DNA of 64,000 nt from Fermentibacter danicus (GTDB taxonomy: Bacteria; Fermentibacterota; Fermentibacteria; Fermentibacterales; Fermentibacteraceae). The stretch is from NCBI GenBank assembly GCA_001618615.1, contig LKHB01000057.1, forward strand, positions 20,786 to 84,785. The letters run 5' to 3'. The notes under the pieces were generated by a model. It was not told where the DNA came from, did not search any database, and saw nothing but the letters and a program-made list of their open reading frames with translations. Of the stretch, positions 39,827-48,226 are shown in pieces. The translations under genes and the position numbers were made by a program. Numbering within the stretch: the stretch's first letter is position 1; each line of letters starts with the position of its first letter.

Positions 39827-42141
39827 ACGCGGAACCCGCCAGACGATACGTCGCGTCCGAGGCCGAGCCGCGCCTTCAGAAGCAGTGGCGCGAGTCCGGC
39901 ATCTACAGGTTCCGCCCGGAATCAGGGAAGCCGCTCTTCACGATCGACACCCCGCCTCCCACCGTCTCCGGCATGATCCACATGGGACACGTCTTCAGCT
40001 ACGTTCAGGCCGAGGTGATAGCCAGGTACAGGAGGATGGCCGGGGACGAGGTCTTCTATCCCTTCTGCTTCGACGACAACGGGCTGCCGAGCGAGAGGTT
40101 CACGGAGAAGACGAAGAAGGTCCGCGCCCACGAGATGCCCCGGAGCGAGTTCGTGAAGCTCTGTCTGGAAGTGACCTCGGTCGCCGAGGAGGGCTTCAGG
40201 GATCTCTGGACGAGGCTCGGCTTCTCCTGCGACTGGGACGAGATGTACACCACGATCAGCCCCTGGGTCAGAGGGCTGAGCCAGAGGTCGTTCCTCGACC
40301 TGCACGAGCAGGGCCGGATCTACAGGAAGAACACGCCCACGCTCTGGTGCCCCGAGTGCAGAACCGCCGTCGCCCAGGCCGAAACCGAGGACCGCGAGCT
40401 GGACTCCGTATTCCACGACCTGGTCTTCAGGCTCGTGGGCGGCGGAACCATCCCCATCGCTACGACCAGGCCCGAGCTGCTGCCCGCATGCTCGGCCGTG
40501 TTCCGCAACCCGGAGGACCCCCGCTGGAGGCACCTCGAGGGCCGTCACGCGATCGTCCCTCTGTTCGAGAGGGAGGTTCCGGTGCTGACCGACGGCCGTG
40601 TCTCGATGGAGAAGGGCAGCGGCCTCGTGATGTGCTGCACCTTCGGCGACACCACCGACATAGCCTGGTGGGAGGACTTCGGGCTGGAGCTGCGCATGGC
40701 CCTCGAGCGCAACGGCCGTCTGAACGGACTCGCAGGGCCTTATCAGGGCCTGTCCGTGAAGGAGGCCCGCGCCCGGATGGTCCAGGACATGACGGACCGG
40801 GGGCTCCTGACGGGATCGAAGCCNNAGCGCGGAAGGCAGATAGAGTGGCACCCGGAGATGTTCCGGGCCAGATACGACCACTGGGTCGAGAACCTCAGAT
40901 GGGACTGGTGTATAAGCCGCCAGCGCTACTACGGCGTTCCCTTCCCGGTCTGGTACTGCGGCTCCTGCGGGGAGCCAGTCTTCGCTGCGCCCGAGGATCT
41001 GCCCGTCGATCCGCTGGAGGACCGGCCGAAGGATCCGTGCCCGCACTGCGGCTCCGGGGAGTTCACTCCCGAGTTCGACGTGATGGATACCTGGGCCACC
41101 AGCTCCCTCACGCCCCTGATAAACGCCAGGTGGGGCGAACCCGGAGACCGATCGGAAATCATACCCATGAGCCTCAGGCCCCAGGCGCACGACATCATCA
41201 GGACCTGGGCGTTCTACACCATCGTGAAGGCGCATCTCCACATGGATCGGATCCCCTGGCGCCACGTGATGATAAGCGGGCACGCCCTGAACCCGAATCG
41301 CGAAAAGATGTCGAAGAGCAAGGGCAACGTGGCGGGCGATCCGCTCGCGGCTCTGGAGAAGTATTCCGCCGACGAACTACGGTACTGGGCCTGCTCCAGC
41401 CGCCTCGGCACGGACGTAATGTTCAGCGAGGAGGTGCTGGGCCTCGGCAGGAAGCTGGTGACGAAGCTCTGGAACGCCGCCCGCTTCTCCGCGCAGTTCC
41501 TCCAGGGCTTCGACCCGTCTTCGCCCGTCGAACTCCATCCCTTCGACAGGTGGGTTCTGGCGAGTGCAGCGAAGGCCGTTGCCGACGCCACCGCCGGCAT
41601 GGAGGGGTACGAGTACTCGATCTGCATGAGGGAGGCCGAGGACTTCTTCTGGAACGCCTTCTGCGACAACTATCTCGAGATCGTGAAGGGGCGCCTGTAC
41701 GGCAGCGACGAAAAGGCCGCCGATGCGGCCAGGAAGGCGCTGTACGACTGCCTCTACATGGTTCTGCGCCTTTTCGCGCCCATCCTGGTCCATATCACGG
41801 AGGAACTCTACCAGTTGATCTTCAGGGAACGCGAGGGGCATGAGAGCATACACACGGCCCCATGGCCCGTCTGCTCCGGGGTCGACTTCGACGCCATACG
41901 GGCCGGCGACATCGCCCTCGAGGTCATCGAGGCTGCCCGCCGCTTCAAGAGCGAGCGGAACCTGAGCATGGCCGCCCCCCTGGGCAGGATCACGGTTTCC
42001 GGACCCGACGGCGATCTGTCGGTCATGAAGCCGTTCGAGGCGGACCTGCTGAATGTGACGAGGGCGTCGTCGATCGTCTGGAAGCCCGGGAGCCCGGACC
42101 GCTCCGTGGAGGTCGAGGGGGAGGAGGGAAGCGGCTCTTGA
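39823..42141 (+). CDS. valS: valyl-tRNA synthetase, interrupted by an assembly gap
   Basis: 772 codons as written, with two N at 40824-40825. The HIGH motif is HMGH (MIHMGHVFSYVQAEV), KMSKS is in EKMSKSKGNVAGDPL, and the editing CP1 domain includes TTRPELLPACSAVF. Just at the N bases the sequence jumps from DRGLLTGSK to GRQIEWHPEMFRARY. In homologues some 35-50 residues lie between these points (a CG.P.E....KQWF region), so the gap probably conceals about 100-150 missing bases that happen to keep the frame. The organism's gene is likely intact. Overlaps glyS and the deaminase gene by 4 bp each. Confidence 0.93.
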   Translation: MNAEPARRYVASEAEPRLQKQWRESGIYRFRPESGKPLFTIDTPPPTVSGMIHMGHVFSYVQAEVIARYRRMAGDEVFYPFCFDDNGLPSERFTEKTKKVRAHEMPRSEFVKLCLEVTSVAEEGFRDLWTRLGFSCDWDEMYTTISPWVRGLSQRSFLDLHEQGRIYRKNTPTLWCPECRTAVAQAETEDRELDSVFHDLVFRLVGGGTIPIATTRPELLPACSAVFRNPEDPRWRHLEGRHAIVPLFEREVPVLTDGRVSMEKGSGLVMCCTFGDTTDIAWWEDFGLELRMALERNGRLNGLAGPYQGLSVKEARARMVQDMTDRGLLTGSKXXRGRQIEWHPEMFRARYDHWVENLRWDWCISRQRYYGVPFPVWYCGSCGEPVFAAPEDLPVDPLEDRPKDPCPHCGSGEFTPEFDVMDTWATSSLTPLINARWGEPGDRSEIIPMSLRPQAHDIIRTWAFYTIVKAHLHMDRIPWRHVMISGHALNPNREKMSKSKGNVAGDPLAALEKYSADELRYWACSSRLGTDVMFSEEVLGLGRKLVTKLWNAARFSAQFLQGFDPSSPVELHPFDRWVLASAAKAVADATAGMEGYEYSICMREAEDFFWNAFCDNYLEIVKGRLYGSDEKAADAARKALYDCLYMVLRLFAPILVHITEELYQLIFREREGHESIHTAPWPVCSGVDFDAIRAGDIALEVIEAARRFKSERNLSMAAPLGRITVSGPDGDLSVMKPFEADLLNVTRASSIVWKPGSPDRSVEVEGEEGSGS
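40824..40825. other. ambiguous bases, probable collapsed scaffold gap
   Basis: Two N bases inside valS. Comparison with the remembered family layout suggests real sequence is missing here rather than two uncalled bases. Confidence 0.8.
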
Positions 42142-42626
42142 GACCCTCCTGGGACGAATACTTCCTGAAGCTGGCGATGCTGGCCTCCGAGAGGGCGACC
42201 TGTCCCAGGATGCACTGCGGGTGCGTTCTCGTGAAGGACAGGTATGTGCTCTCGACCGGCTACAACGGTTCCCTGCCGGGTTCGCCGCACTGCGAGGACG
42301 AGGGATGCCTGGTGGTGGACAACCACTGCGTGAGGACCAACCACGCGGAGATGAACGCGATCTGCCAGGCCGCGCGGCATGGCGTGTCGCTGGACGGAGC
42401 GACCGCCTACGTGACGAACATGCCCTGCACCACCTGTGCAAAGGCGCTTATCGCGGCCGGAATCAGGAGGGTCGTCATCTTCTCGGACTTCCACGACACG
42501 TTCGCCGGGCGATTCTTCTCCGAATCGGGCGTGGTGCTGGAGAGGATGCCGATGCCCTGCCGCGAGATCAGCTACGACCTGTCGGCCTACCCATCGGCGA
42601 AGGGATTCGATCCGGCAGGCTCCTGA
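42138..42626 (+). CDS. dCMP deaminase / ComEB-type deoxycytidylate deaminase
   Basis: 162 residues of the cytidine deaminase-like fold. Zinc motif HAEMNAI supplies His and the proton-shuttle Glu, and PCTTCAKALI supplies the two Cys. A second Cys/His-rich stretch (CPRMHCGCVLVK, HCEDEGCLVVDNHC) is typical of dCMP deaminases. It provides dUMP for thymidylate synthesis. The start is TTG 42138, overlapping the valS stop (TTGA), with GAGGAGGG 9 nt upstream. Last gene of this long operon, only 12 bp from the convergent permease gene. Confidence 0.9.
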   Translation: MRPSWDEYFLKLAMLASERATCPRMHCGCVLVKDRYVLSTGYNGSLPGSPHCEDEGCLVVDNHCVRTNHAEMNAICQAARHGVSLDGATAYVTNMPCTTCAKALIAAGIRRVVIFSDFHDTFAGRFFSESGVVLERMPMPCREISYDLSAYPSAKGFDPAGS

Positions 42627-42638
42627 GGCGGGAGTCGG

Positions 42639-43421
42639 TCATCGCCGCCCTCCTCCGGTGCCCCAGCGCGACCGTACCGCCTTCTCTACGGCCCCGAACG
42701 CGAGCTTGTCCGTCATGAGGCCGATCGCCACTATCACCAGCATGACGGCGACGACCTGGTTCATGTCGTTCAGTTCCCTGCCCAGCGCGAGCATGCTTCC
42801 GAGCCCGGGAACGGAGTACAGCAGTTCGCCCGCCATCAGGGATCTCCACGCGAAAGTCCAGCCCAGCTTCATGCCCGTCACGATCGAGGGGAGCGACGCC
42901 GGCAGAACGACCCTGGTGTAGAGCGACAGGCCCGAGGCGCCCAGGTTCCGCGCGGCCTGGAGGTAGATCCTTGGCGTGTTGCGGATGCCGTCCTGCGTAG
43001 CCAGCGAGATCGACAGGAACGCGCCCATGATCACCACGAAGAGGATCGCCTGCTCCGAGAGCCCGAACCAGAGGATCGCCGGAGGAAGCCAGCATATGCT
43101 CGGGAGGGCCTGCAGCCCCAGGACGACCTGGCCTATGGTGTCTCTGGCCCATTTGAAGCTTCCCAGCAGGACACCGAGTACGACGCCCGACGCCAGGGCC
43201 ACCGCATAGCCGAGCAGCAGCCTCTTCATGCTACCCAGGATCGATATCCAGAGGGCGCCGGTGCCGCTTGTCCTGGCGATCGCCCTGAGAACCCCGCCGA
43301 GTGTGGGGAAGATGTAGGCCGGCCAGACCCCGGCTTCCCCCAGAACAATCCAGGCGGCGATCAGGAACAAACCGAAGGCGAGCTGGAGGGTTCTCCTGGA
43401 AAACTCCGCGCCCGGCTTCAT
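42639..43421 (-). CDS. ABC transporter permease (SsuC/TauC/NrtB type)
   Basis: 260 residues, six membrane helices. The EAA loop is AARNLGASGLSLYTRVVLPASLPSI, and RSLMAGELLYSVPGLGSML near the C-terminus is typical of nitrate/sulfonate/taurine permeases. It would import an oxyanion or sulfonate with the two genes upstream. The ATG overlaps the ATPase stop by 4 bp. Last gene of the operon. Confidence 0.9.
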   Translation of the reverse strand: MKPGAEFSRRTLQLAFGLFLIAAWIVLGEAGVWPAYIFPTLGGVLRAIARTSGTGALWISILGSMKRLLLGYAVALASGVVLGVLLGSFKWARDTIGQVVLGLQALPSICWLPPAILWFGLSEQAILFVVIMGAFLSISLATQDGIRNTPRIYLQAARNLGASGLSLYTRVVLPASLPSIVTGMKLGWTFAWRSLMAGELLYSVPGLGSMLALGRELNDMNQVVAVMLVIVAIGLMTDKLAFGAVEKAVRSRWGTGGGRR

Positions 43422-44122
43422 TCTGCGGCCCTTTCCGCCGGTTTGAGATCGGCGAGCACTCTGGCCGCAAGGGACATCAGCCCCGGATTCTCCATGTGCC
43501 TCGGCCTCGGGAGATCGACCGCATGCTCGGCGATCACCCTCCCGGGCGAGTCGGACATGACGAGTATCCTGTCCGCCAGGACGGTTGCCTCCCTCACGTT
43601 GTGGGTGACGAAGACCATGGTCTTGGCGGATTTCATCCAGAGATCCTGCAGCTCGATGTGGAGGGAGTCGCGGGTGAGGGCGTCGAGGGCGCCGAAGGGC
43701 TCGTCGAGGAGCAGGACCTGCGGATCGACCGCAAGAGCCCTCGCGAGCGCTGCGCGCTGCCTCATGCCGCCGGAGAGTTCGTGGGTCCAGGACTGGTCGA
43801 AACCCTCCATATGGACCTTTCGAAGCAGCTCCTCGACGATTTCATCCCGGCGCGCCCGGGGCACTCTACGGGCGCGCAGCCCGAACTCGATGTTCGAGCG
43901 CACGTTCATCCACGGGAACAGGGCTGCGTCCTGAAACATCAGGACCCTGGAGGAATCGGGGCCGGTGATGGGGGCGCCGTCTGCGAGAACCTCTCCGGCA
44001 GAGGGGGCATCCAGCCCGGCCAGCAGGTGGAGAACCGTGGTCTTGCCGCATCCGGACGGACCCACGATGCAGACGAACTCGCCGGAGCCGACCCTGAGGT
44101 CCAGCCCCCTCAGCGCCTCCAC
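43418..44122 (-). CDS. ABC transporter ATP-binding protein (SsuB/TauB/NrtD type)
   Basis: 234 residues from the GTG at 44122. Walker A GPSGCGKTT, Q-loop MFQDAALFPWMNV, signature LSGGMRQRAALARAL, Walker B VLLLDEPFGALD, H-loop FVTHNVREA. Homologous sequence continues upstream of that GTG: the 18 preceding codons read LELELRGVSRSFRRPGRT, the normal first strand of this family, but contain no ATG, GTG or TTG. A CTG at 44176, placed after GCGAGG and just past the upstream stop, may be the true start. It energises the permease. Confidence 0.93.
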   Translation of the reverse strand: MEALRGLDLRVGSGEFVCIVGPSGCGKTTVLHLLAGLDAPSAGEVLADGAPITGPDSSRVLMFQDAALFPWMNVRSNIEFGLRARRVPRARRDEIVEELLRKVHMEGFDQSWTHELSGGMRQRAALARALAVDPQVLLLDEPFGALDALTRDSLHIELQDLWMKSAKTMVFVTHNVREATVLADRILVMSDSPGRVIAEHAVDLPRPRHMENPGLMSLAARVLADLKPAERAAE

Positions 44123-44178
44123 CGTCCGTCCCGGCCTGCGGAAGCTCCTGGAGACGCCTCTGAGTTCCAGTTCCAGGG

Positions 44179-45180
44179 CTACCTCGCTTCTCCGACGACC
44201 CGCTGCAGGATGGTCAGGTCACAGAGGCCCGAGAGTTCAGGCTCCTCGTCGAGGTAGCCTATCCTGTATGCGGACTGCGCACTGATCCGGATGCAGTCCT
44301 CCAGGGGCTCCCATGTCGGCGTCATCCTGGACCAGGCCATCTCCATGACCTCGTCGGGGAGGGCCTTTCCGGTCATCCTCCCGATCTCGGAGTTCACCAG
44401 GGCCATCGCCGAGTCGGGATCGGCGAGCTCCCATTCCGTGACGGCGACGTGCGCCCTCAGCCAGGCCTCGACCAGCGCGGGATTCTCCGAGAGGATGTCT
44501 GTCGAGGCGATCACGCATGCGGTGGGGAATTCGCCTCCTTCCCAGAGATCCCTTTCGTCCAGGAACACGACGCCCCCGCCCTCGACCACGAGGCGGCTGG
44601 CCCAGGGCTCCGGCACCCATGCGCCGTCGATACGGCCCTGCATGAAGAGGTCGAAGATTTCGGGGTTCTGTACCGCCACGACCTCCACTGTGCCGCCCTG
44701 TTCGAGCGTCGAGAGGCCGTTGTCCATGAGCCAGCACCGCAGGGCGACGTCCTGGGTGTTCCCGAGCTGAGGCGAAGCCAGCTTCCTCCCGTCGAGATCC
44801 GACGGCGAGGATATCCCCGCGTCGCTCCTCACCACGAGGCACGCTCCTCCGCTCGTGGCTCCGGCCACCACCCTGAGGGCCTCGCCTCCGGAGCGGATGT
44901 AGCCGTTCGCCGCGGGATTGGGGCCGATGTAGGCCAGGTCGATCTCTCCGGCATAGAGGGCCTCTATAACGGATGGCCCGGCGTTGAAGATGATGGGCTC
45001 TATGACGGCGTTCGACCCCAGTTCGCCGGCAAAGTCTCCCCTGGCCATGCCGATGATGGCCTGCGAGTGAGTGATGTTGGGAAAGTACCCGACCCTAAGT
45101 ATCCCCTCCGGCCTCTCCCTGCCGCATCCGGCGCATAGAGCCGCAAGAGACAGGATGGCAATCAGCCGTTCCGCTCTCAT
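44179..45180 (-). CDS. ABC substrate-binding lipoprotein (SsuA/NrtA/TauA-like)
   Basis: 333 residues. Signal MRAERLIAILSLAALCAGCG with lipobox CAGC. The binding-protein core follows the NMT1/SsuA layout: LRVGYFPNITHSQAIIGMARG, IEALYAGEIDLAYIGPNPAANGYIRSGG, LDGRKLASPQLGNTQDVALRCWL, DGAWVPEPWASRLV. The last features are typical of aliphatic sulfonate, nitrate or taurine uptake; the ligand cannot be decided. The ATG overlaps the AbrB-like stop (ATGA) and has GGAG just upstream. Confidence 0.9.
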   Translation of the reverse strand: MRAERLIAILSLAALCAGCGRERPEGILRVGYFPNITHSQAIIGMARGDFAGELGSNAVIEPIIFNAGPSVIEALYAGEIDLAYIGPNPAANGYIRSGGEALRVVAGATSGGACLVVRSDAGISSPSDLDGRKLASPQLGNTQDVALRCWLMDNGLSTLEQGGTVEVVAVQNPEIFDLFMQGRIDGAWVPEPWASRLVVEGGGVVFLDERDLWEGGEFPTACVIASTDILSENPALVEAWLRAHVAVTEWELADPDSAMALVNSEIGRMTGKALPDEVMEMAWSRMTPTWEPLEDCIRISAQSAYRIGYLDEEPELSGLCDLTILQRVVGEAR

Positions 45181-45377
45181 CTATCTCCATTCACTGGTCG
45201 CCTGACCCTGGTCAGAATGACGGTTCCATCGACCAGGAGAACCCATCTGAGCTTGTCCTCGGGTGTGAGCCCCAGCCTGTCCACGATTTCCTTGGGGACC
45301 GTGGTTCTTCGCCTGCTCTGACGGATGGTCAGGGCGGTCTCGGTTACGAAGTCCACCTGATCGAGATCGATGTGCAT
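45177..45377 (-). CDS. AbrB/MazE-family DNA-binding regulator
   Basis: 66 residues. The swapped-hairpin SpoVT/AbrB sequence is ALTIRQSRRRTTVPKEIVD followed by RLGLTPEDKLRWVLLVDGTVIL. ATG 45377 has GGAGG 7 nt upstream. It is the first gene of the ABC-transporter operon, no toxin gene is adjacent, and a long palindrome lies directly upstream within the promoter. Autoregulation of transporter expression is therefore more likely than an antitoxin role. Confidence 0.85.
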   Translation of the reverse strand: MHIDLDQVDFVTETALTIRQSRRRTTVPKEIVDRLGLTPEDKLRWVLLVDGTVILTRVRRPVNGDR

Positions 45378-45390
45378 TCGAAACCTCCGG

Positions 45391-45440
45391 GGCGCCAAAA
45401 TGGCACCAATCGATATTGGTGTCAAGCCAAAAACGGCGCC
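45391..45440. promoter_or_regulatory. palindromic operator upstream of the AbrB-like gene
   Basis: Core palindrome TGGCACCAAT-CGAT-ATTGGTGTCA (45401-45424), 10 bp arms with one mismatch, flanked by two outer GGCGCC boxes (45391-45396 and 45435-45440). It coincides with the -35 to -10 interval of the candidate promoter, the usual place for a repressor. Confidence 0.6.
45397..45425 (-). promoter_or_regulatory. promoter of the AbrB-ABC transporter operon
   Basis: Minus-strand TTGACA (45425-45420), 17 bp spacer, CATTTT (45402-45397). Perfect -35, weak -10 (3/6), overlapped by the palindrome; about 15-20 nt of leader precede the ATG at 45377. Confidence 0.5.
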
Positions 45441-45565
45441 AGGCGTATCAGATGCGTGAATCGTCCGGAAAGGTCGGCGTGCTGTTTCCTGCCGGGAAGG
45501 AGAACCGTGATGGAAGTACCCGGTTCGAACGAAGCAGGAGCGGATGCCGGGGTCGGGGTCGGCCG

Positions 45566-47038
45566 TCAGATCACGGACTGGAACTGGAGCGTGGCGTCGA
45601 GCCTCGAGGGCCCGTCGGTCTCGTCGGAGCCTTCCCCGATGGACTCCACGGAACCCTTCCGGAGATAGCCCATTCGGCCCGATATGGAAGATCCCCCGCC
45701 GACCGGGCACGCGACCGCAGCCTGCAGATAGAACCCCTCCCCCCACTGCTGGACGGAGCCGAAGTCCCCGGGAAAGGACAGCTCGCCGAAGTAGACCCTG
45801 GAGTCGTAGTCGTCCGTGACGAAGCCCGCCGCGGCGACCCTCACCGTGAGTTCCCCGTCGAGCAGGATCTTCAGCCTGGCCTCCGCGCCGGTGCCTGACG
45901 AGGACCGCCCGGCGCCCGTTCTCTGCACGGCGGTGGAGAGAACGACGCCGCCCGCCGGCCTCCAGGAGGAGGAACCGAGCAGCCTGAAGGAATCCTCTTC
46001 ATCCCTGGTCGTTCCCCTGAAACGGATTCCCATGTCGAAGGCAGGAGTCATCCTCTTCTCGATGGACAGTTCGGCCGAGCCCCTGGAAGCCTCCCGCCGG
46101 AGGGCGGATGTCACGGAACCCTCGGCCGTCCAGCCCGCACCCGGCTTCCAGACGAATGCGGCTCCCGCCCCTGCGTCGCAGTCCATGCCGATGGGCAGGG
46201 CGGAGCGTCTCGACGGGAAGTCATCCGGATGCCGGAAGACCCCGACGCAGAAGCGGACGGCATCGAGCCTCTCGTGGATGCAGCCCCAGAAGGCTTCGGA
46301 CATTTCCGATCCCTGAAAGCCGACGGCAGCCTCCGCCCTCAGCTCTACGCCGGCCAGCCGTCCGTCGAAATCGAGGCCGATCCTGCTCCATCCGCCTCTC
46401 GGGTCATCCGCGGCGGCCGCGCCAAGCCCCCAGCATCCCGTGACGGTGCGGAAGCCGAGCAGGTCCTCCCTCACGGAGCCCTCGGCGGCCAGTTCCGATT
46501 CGGTTCTGTGGAGACCCTCACCGGATGGATCGATGTGCGAGGACGCGCCTATCGCCAGGAAGGAGAACCGGCCGGCCCGGAAGGACACGCCGGCTCCCGT
46601 GAGAGGTTCTGCATCCGAGCATCCCGCGCTGGAGGCAGGTTCCAGCTTCGACGCGAGAGCGGGAGGCTTTGCCTCCATCCCCGGTGCGCCGGACCAGCCG
46701 GATGGGTGGGAGAGGATCAGCCCGGAGCCGAGTTTCGAGCGGAGCCAGCCCGCCGTGGCGCGGACGTTTCTTATGGAGTCTTCGAAGGTCGCTCCGGCGC
46801 TGACCAGGTCGCACCATTCCTCGCCTCTGTCCTTCTCCGCGACCAGGACCAGGCTGAATCGCCCCAGAGCGAGCCTCGTACGGTGGAGAAACTCGAACTG
46901 GTCCCCCGCCCAGATTCCATCCAGAGCGCCGCGCGAATCCGGGAAGCGTCTCCCGAGCCTGAACAGGACATCGCCGCACGAAGCGGCGGCTGGGAGCAGG
47001 AGAAGCAGAACGAGCGCGAGGCGGCGGCCTCGGGTCAA
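45566..47038 (-). CDS. outer-membrane beta-barrel, resembling the barrel of ComEA-like FCB proteins
   Basis: 490 residues. Signal peptide (LALVLLLLLPAAASC), then repeated amphipathic strands to a C-terminal LDATLQFQSVI that ends in a hydrophobic residue. The N-terminal part FEFLHRTRLALGRFSLVLVAEKDRGEEW, shown split as FEFLHRTRLALGRF and VAEKDRGEEW, and SKLGSGLILSHP resemble from memory the barrel portion of the Bacteroidetes helix-hairpin-helix barrel proteins ('..RL..G....G...EKD.GE...' and 'G.GL.L'). The TTG start overlaps the stop of the HhH-barrel gene by 4 bp, so both are translated together. Confidence 0.6.
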   Translation of the reverse strand: MTRGRRLALVLLLLLPAAASCGDVLFRLGRRFPDSRGALDGIWAGDQFEFLHRTRLALGRFSLVLVAEKDRGEEWCDLVSAGATFEDSIRNVRATAGWLRSKLGSGLILSHPSGWSGAPGMEAKPPALASKLEPASSAGCSDAEPLTGAGVSFRAGRFSFLAIGASSHIDPSGEGLHRTESELAAEGSVREDLLGFRTVTGCWGLGAAAADDPRGGWSRIGLDFDGRLAGVELRAEAAVGFQGSEMSEAFWGCIHERLDAVRFCVGVFRHPDDFPSRRSALPIGMDCDAGAGAAFVWKPGAGWTAEGSVTSALRREASRGSAELSIEKRMTPAFDMGIRFRGTTRDEEDSFRLLGSSSWRPAGGVVLSTAVQRTGAGRSSSGTGAEARLKILLDGELTVRVAAAGFVTDDYDSRVYFGELSFPGDFGSVQQWGEGFYLQAAVACPVGGGSSISGRMGYLRKGSVESIGEGSDETDGPSRLDATLQFQSVI

Positions 47039-48108
47039 TCTACCACCAGTCTGGACTTGATCGCCTCGAACAGCGACGGACCGATCCCCGGGACATCGAG
47101 GAGCTGTTCGAGGGTGGTGAAGGGGCCGTTCTCCGTGCGGTAGGCGATGATGGCCTCGGCCTTCGCAGGACCGATGCCGGGCAGTGTCATCAGTTCCTCG
47201 AGGCCGGCAGTGTTTATGCCGATGAGGGCTTCGGGATCGTGCTCCTCGACAGGGACGGGCGCCCTTGTCGCCGGAACGGGTATATGACCGGCCCTGCCGA
47301 ACGCTATTCCGGCAGAGTGGGTTTCCCCCAGGGCGGGATGGAAGCCGAGACCGTACAGAAACTCCATCGGCCCCGTTCCGATCGAGAGGGAGAAGGAGAA
47401 GCGGGTGGGATCGCTTTCGAAGCCCAGGCCGAGAGAAAGGCCCGGAGAAGGAGCAAAGCCCAGCATGAGGGACGGTTCCGGATCAAGGGCCTCGGAGATG
47501 GACAGGGCGGCCGAGATCCGCAGCCGGCTGACAGGAGCGACGCCAGCGGCGACGGAGAAGGTTCTCGGGACGGAAGGGTCGCCGGATTCGCCCAGGCGGC
47601 TCCGGATCAATCCCCGCACGGTCGCACCGGCGAGCACCCCGTCCATGGGGCGGGCAACGAGACCCGCGTCGGCGGAGAAACCGGAGGCAGCCCCGTATCC
47701 ATCGATCGAAAGGCGGTGGGCGGAAGCGGAGACGCCGCCGGCGAGACCGGTGATCAGCCTTCGACAGGCCGTGGCGGAGATGGTCCATTCCGAGTATTCA
47801 CCGTCGCCCGAGGCGATGATTCCGGCACCGAAGGCCCAGTTGCGCCAGGGCAGGGATGCCGCCGCCGATGCCCTGTCGAGCCTCGACAGCCCGAAGGGCC
47901 TCGAGGCCGATGCGGAAACGGACAATCCTTCGAGCAGGGCGATGCTCGCCGGATTTCCGAACTGGGTCGCCGCGCTTGCGGGAAAGAGGGTGCAGGAAGC
48001 CCCGGCGTTCATCCAGGGAGCCTGCGGGACGGATTCGAAGGCGGATTCCGAGGTTCCCCGGAACAAAGCTGCAAGAAGCAGAGCGAATGCTATTCGTCTC
48101 ACGCCCAT
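47035..48108 (-). CDS. PorV-like barrel fused to ComEA-type helix-hairpin-helix domain
   Basis: 357 residues. Signal peptide (RRIAFALLLAALFRGTSESA), a PorV/UPF0164-like barrel (about 25-285) with the family's FGNPASIALLEG ('NPA') motif, and a C-terminal ComEA-type domain (about 295-357) with two helix-hairpin-helices: INTAGLEELMTLPGIGPAKA and LEQLLDVPGIGPSLFEAIKS. HhH domains bind DNA backbone; ComEA is the periplasmic DNA receptor of natural transformation. Fusion to an outer-membrane barrel is unusual. ATG 48108 precedes the signal peptide, but no strong ribosome site is visible; the frame is open to 48243. Confidence 0.75.
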   Translation of the reverse strand: MGVRRIAFALLLAALFRGTSESAFESVPQAPWMNAGASCTLFPASAATQFGNPASIALLEGLSVSASASRPFGLSRLDRASAAASLPWRNWAFGAGIIASGDGEYSEWTISATACRRLITGLAGGVSASAHRLSIDGYGAASGFSADAGLVARPMDGVLAGATVRGLIRSRLGESGDPSVPRTFSVAAGVAPVSRLRISAALSISEALDPEPSLMLGFAPSPGLSLGLGFESDPTRFSFSLSIGTGPMEFLYGLGFHPALGETHSAGIAFGRAGHIPVPATRAPVPVEEHDPEALIGINTAGLEELMTLPGIGPAKAEAIIAYRTENGPFTTLEQLLDVPGIGPSLFEAIKSRLVVD

Positions 48109-48170
48109 CAGTCTATTACATGAGGGCACTCTGCTGCAAGTGCCCGGACGAACCTCCGATCGCACACGGG

Positions 48171-48199
48171 TTGACAACACGCCGTCCAGCCACGAAACT
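48171..48199 (+). promoter_or_regulatory. candidate promoter of the DHH gene
   Basis: Perfect TTGACA (48171-48176), 17 bp spacer, weak GAAACT (48194-48199). Confidence 0.35.
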
Positions 48200-48226
48200 C
48201 TCTCGAATGTATGTGAGGAGGGACTC

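Noticed and set aside
39823..42141. valS as a genuine frameshifted pseudogene
   Set aside because: All other motifs are intact and the break coincides exactly with N bases, so an assembly gap is the simpler explanation.
45177..45377. AbrB-like gene as an antitoxin of a toxin-antitoxin pair
   Set aside because: No small toxin gene (PIN, MazF, RelE) lies next to it; it overlaps the transporter gene instead.
45515..45540. GGTTCGAAC resembling a tRNA T-loop
   Set aside because: No acceptor or anticodon stem can be formed around it, and it lies near the end of a barrel gene and its shadow frames.
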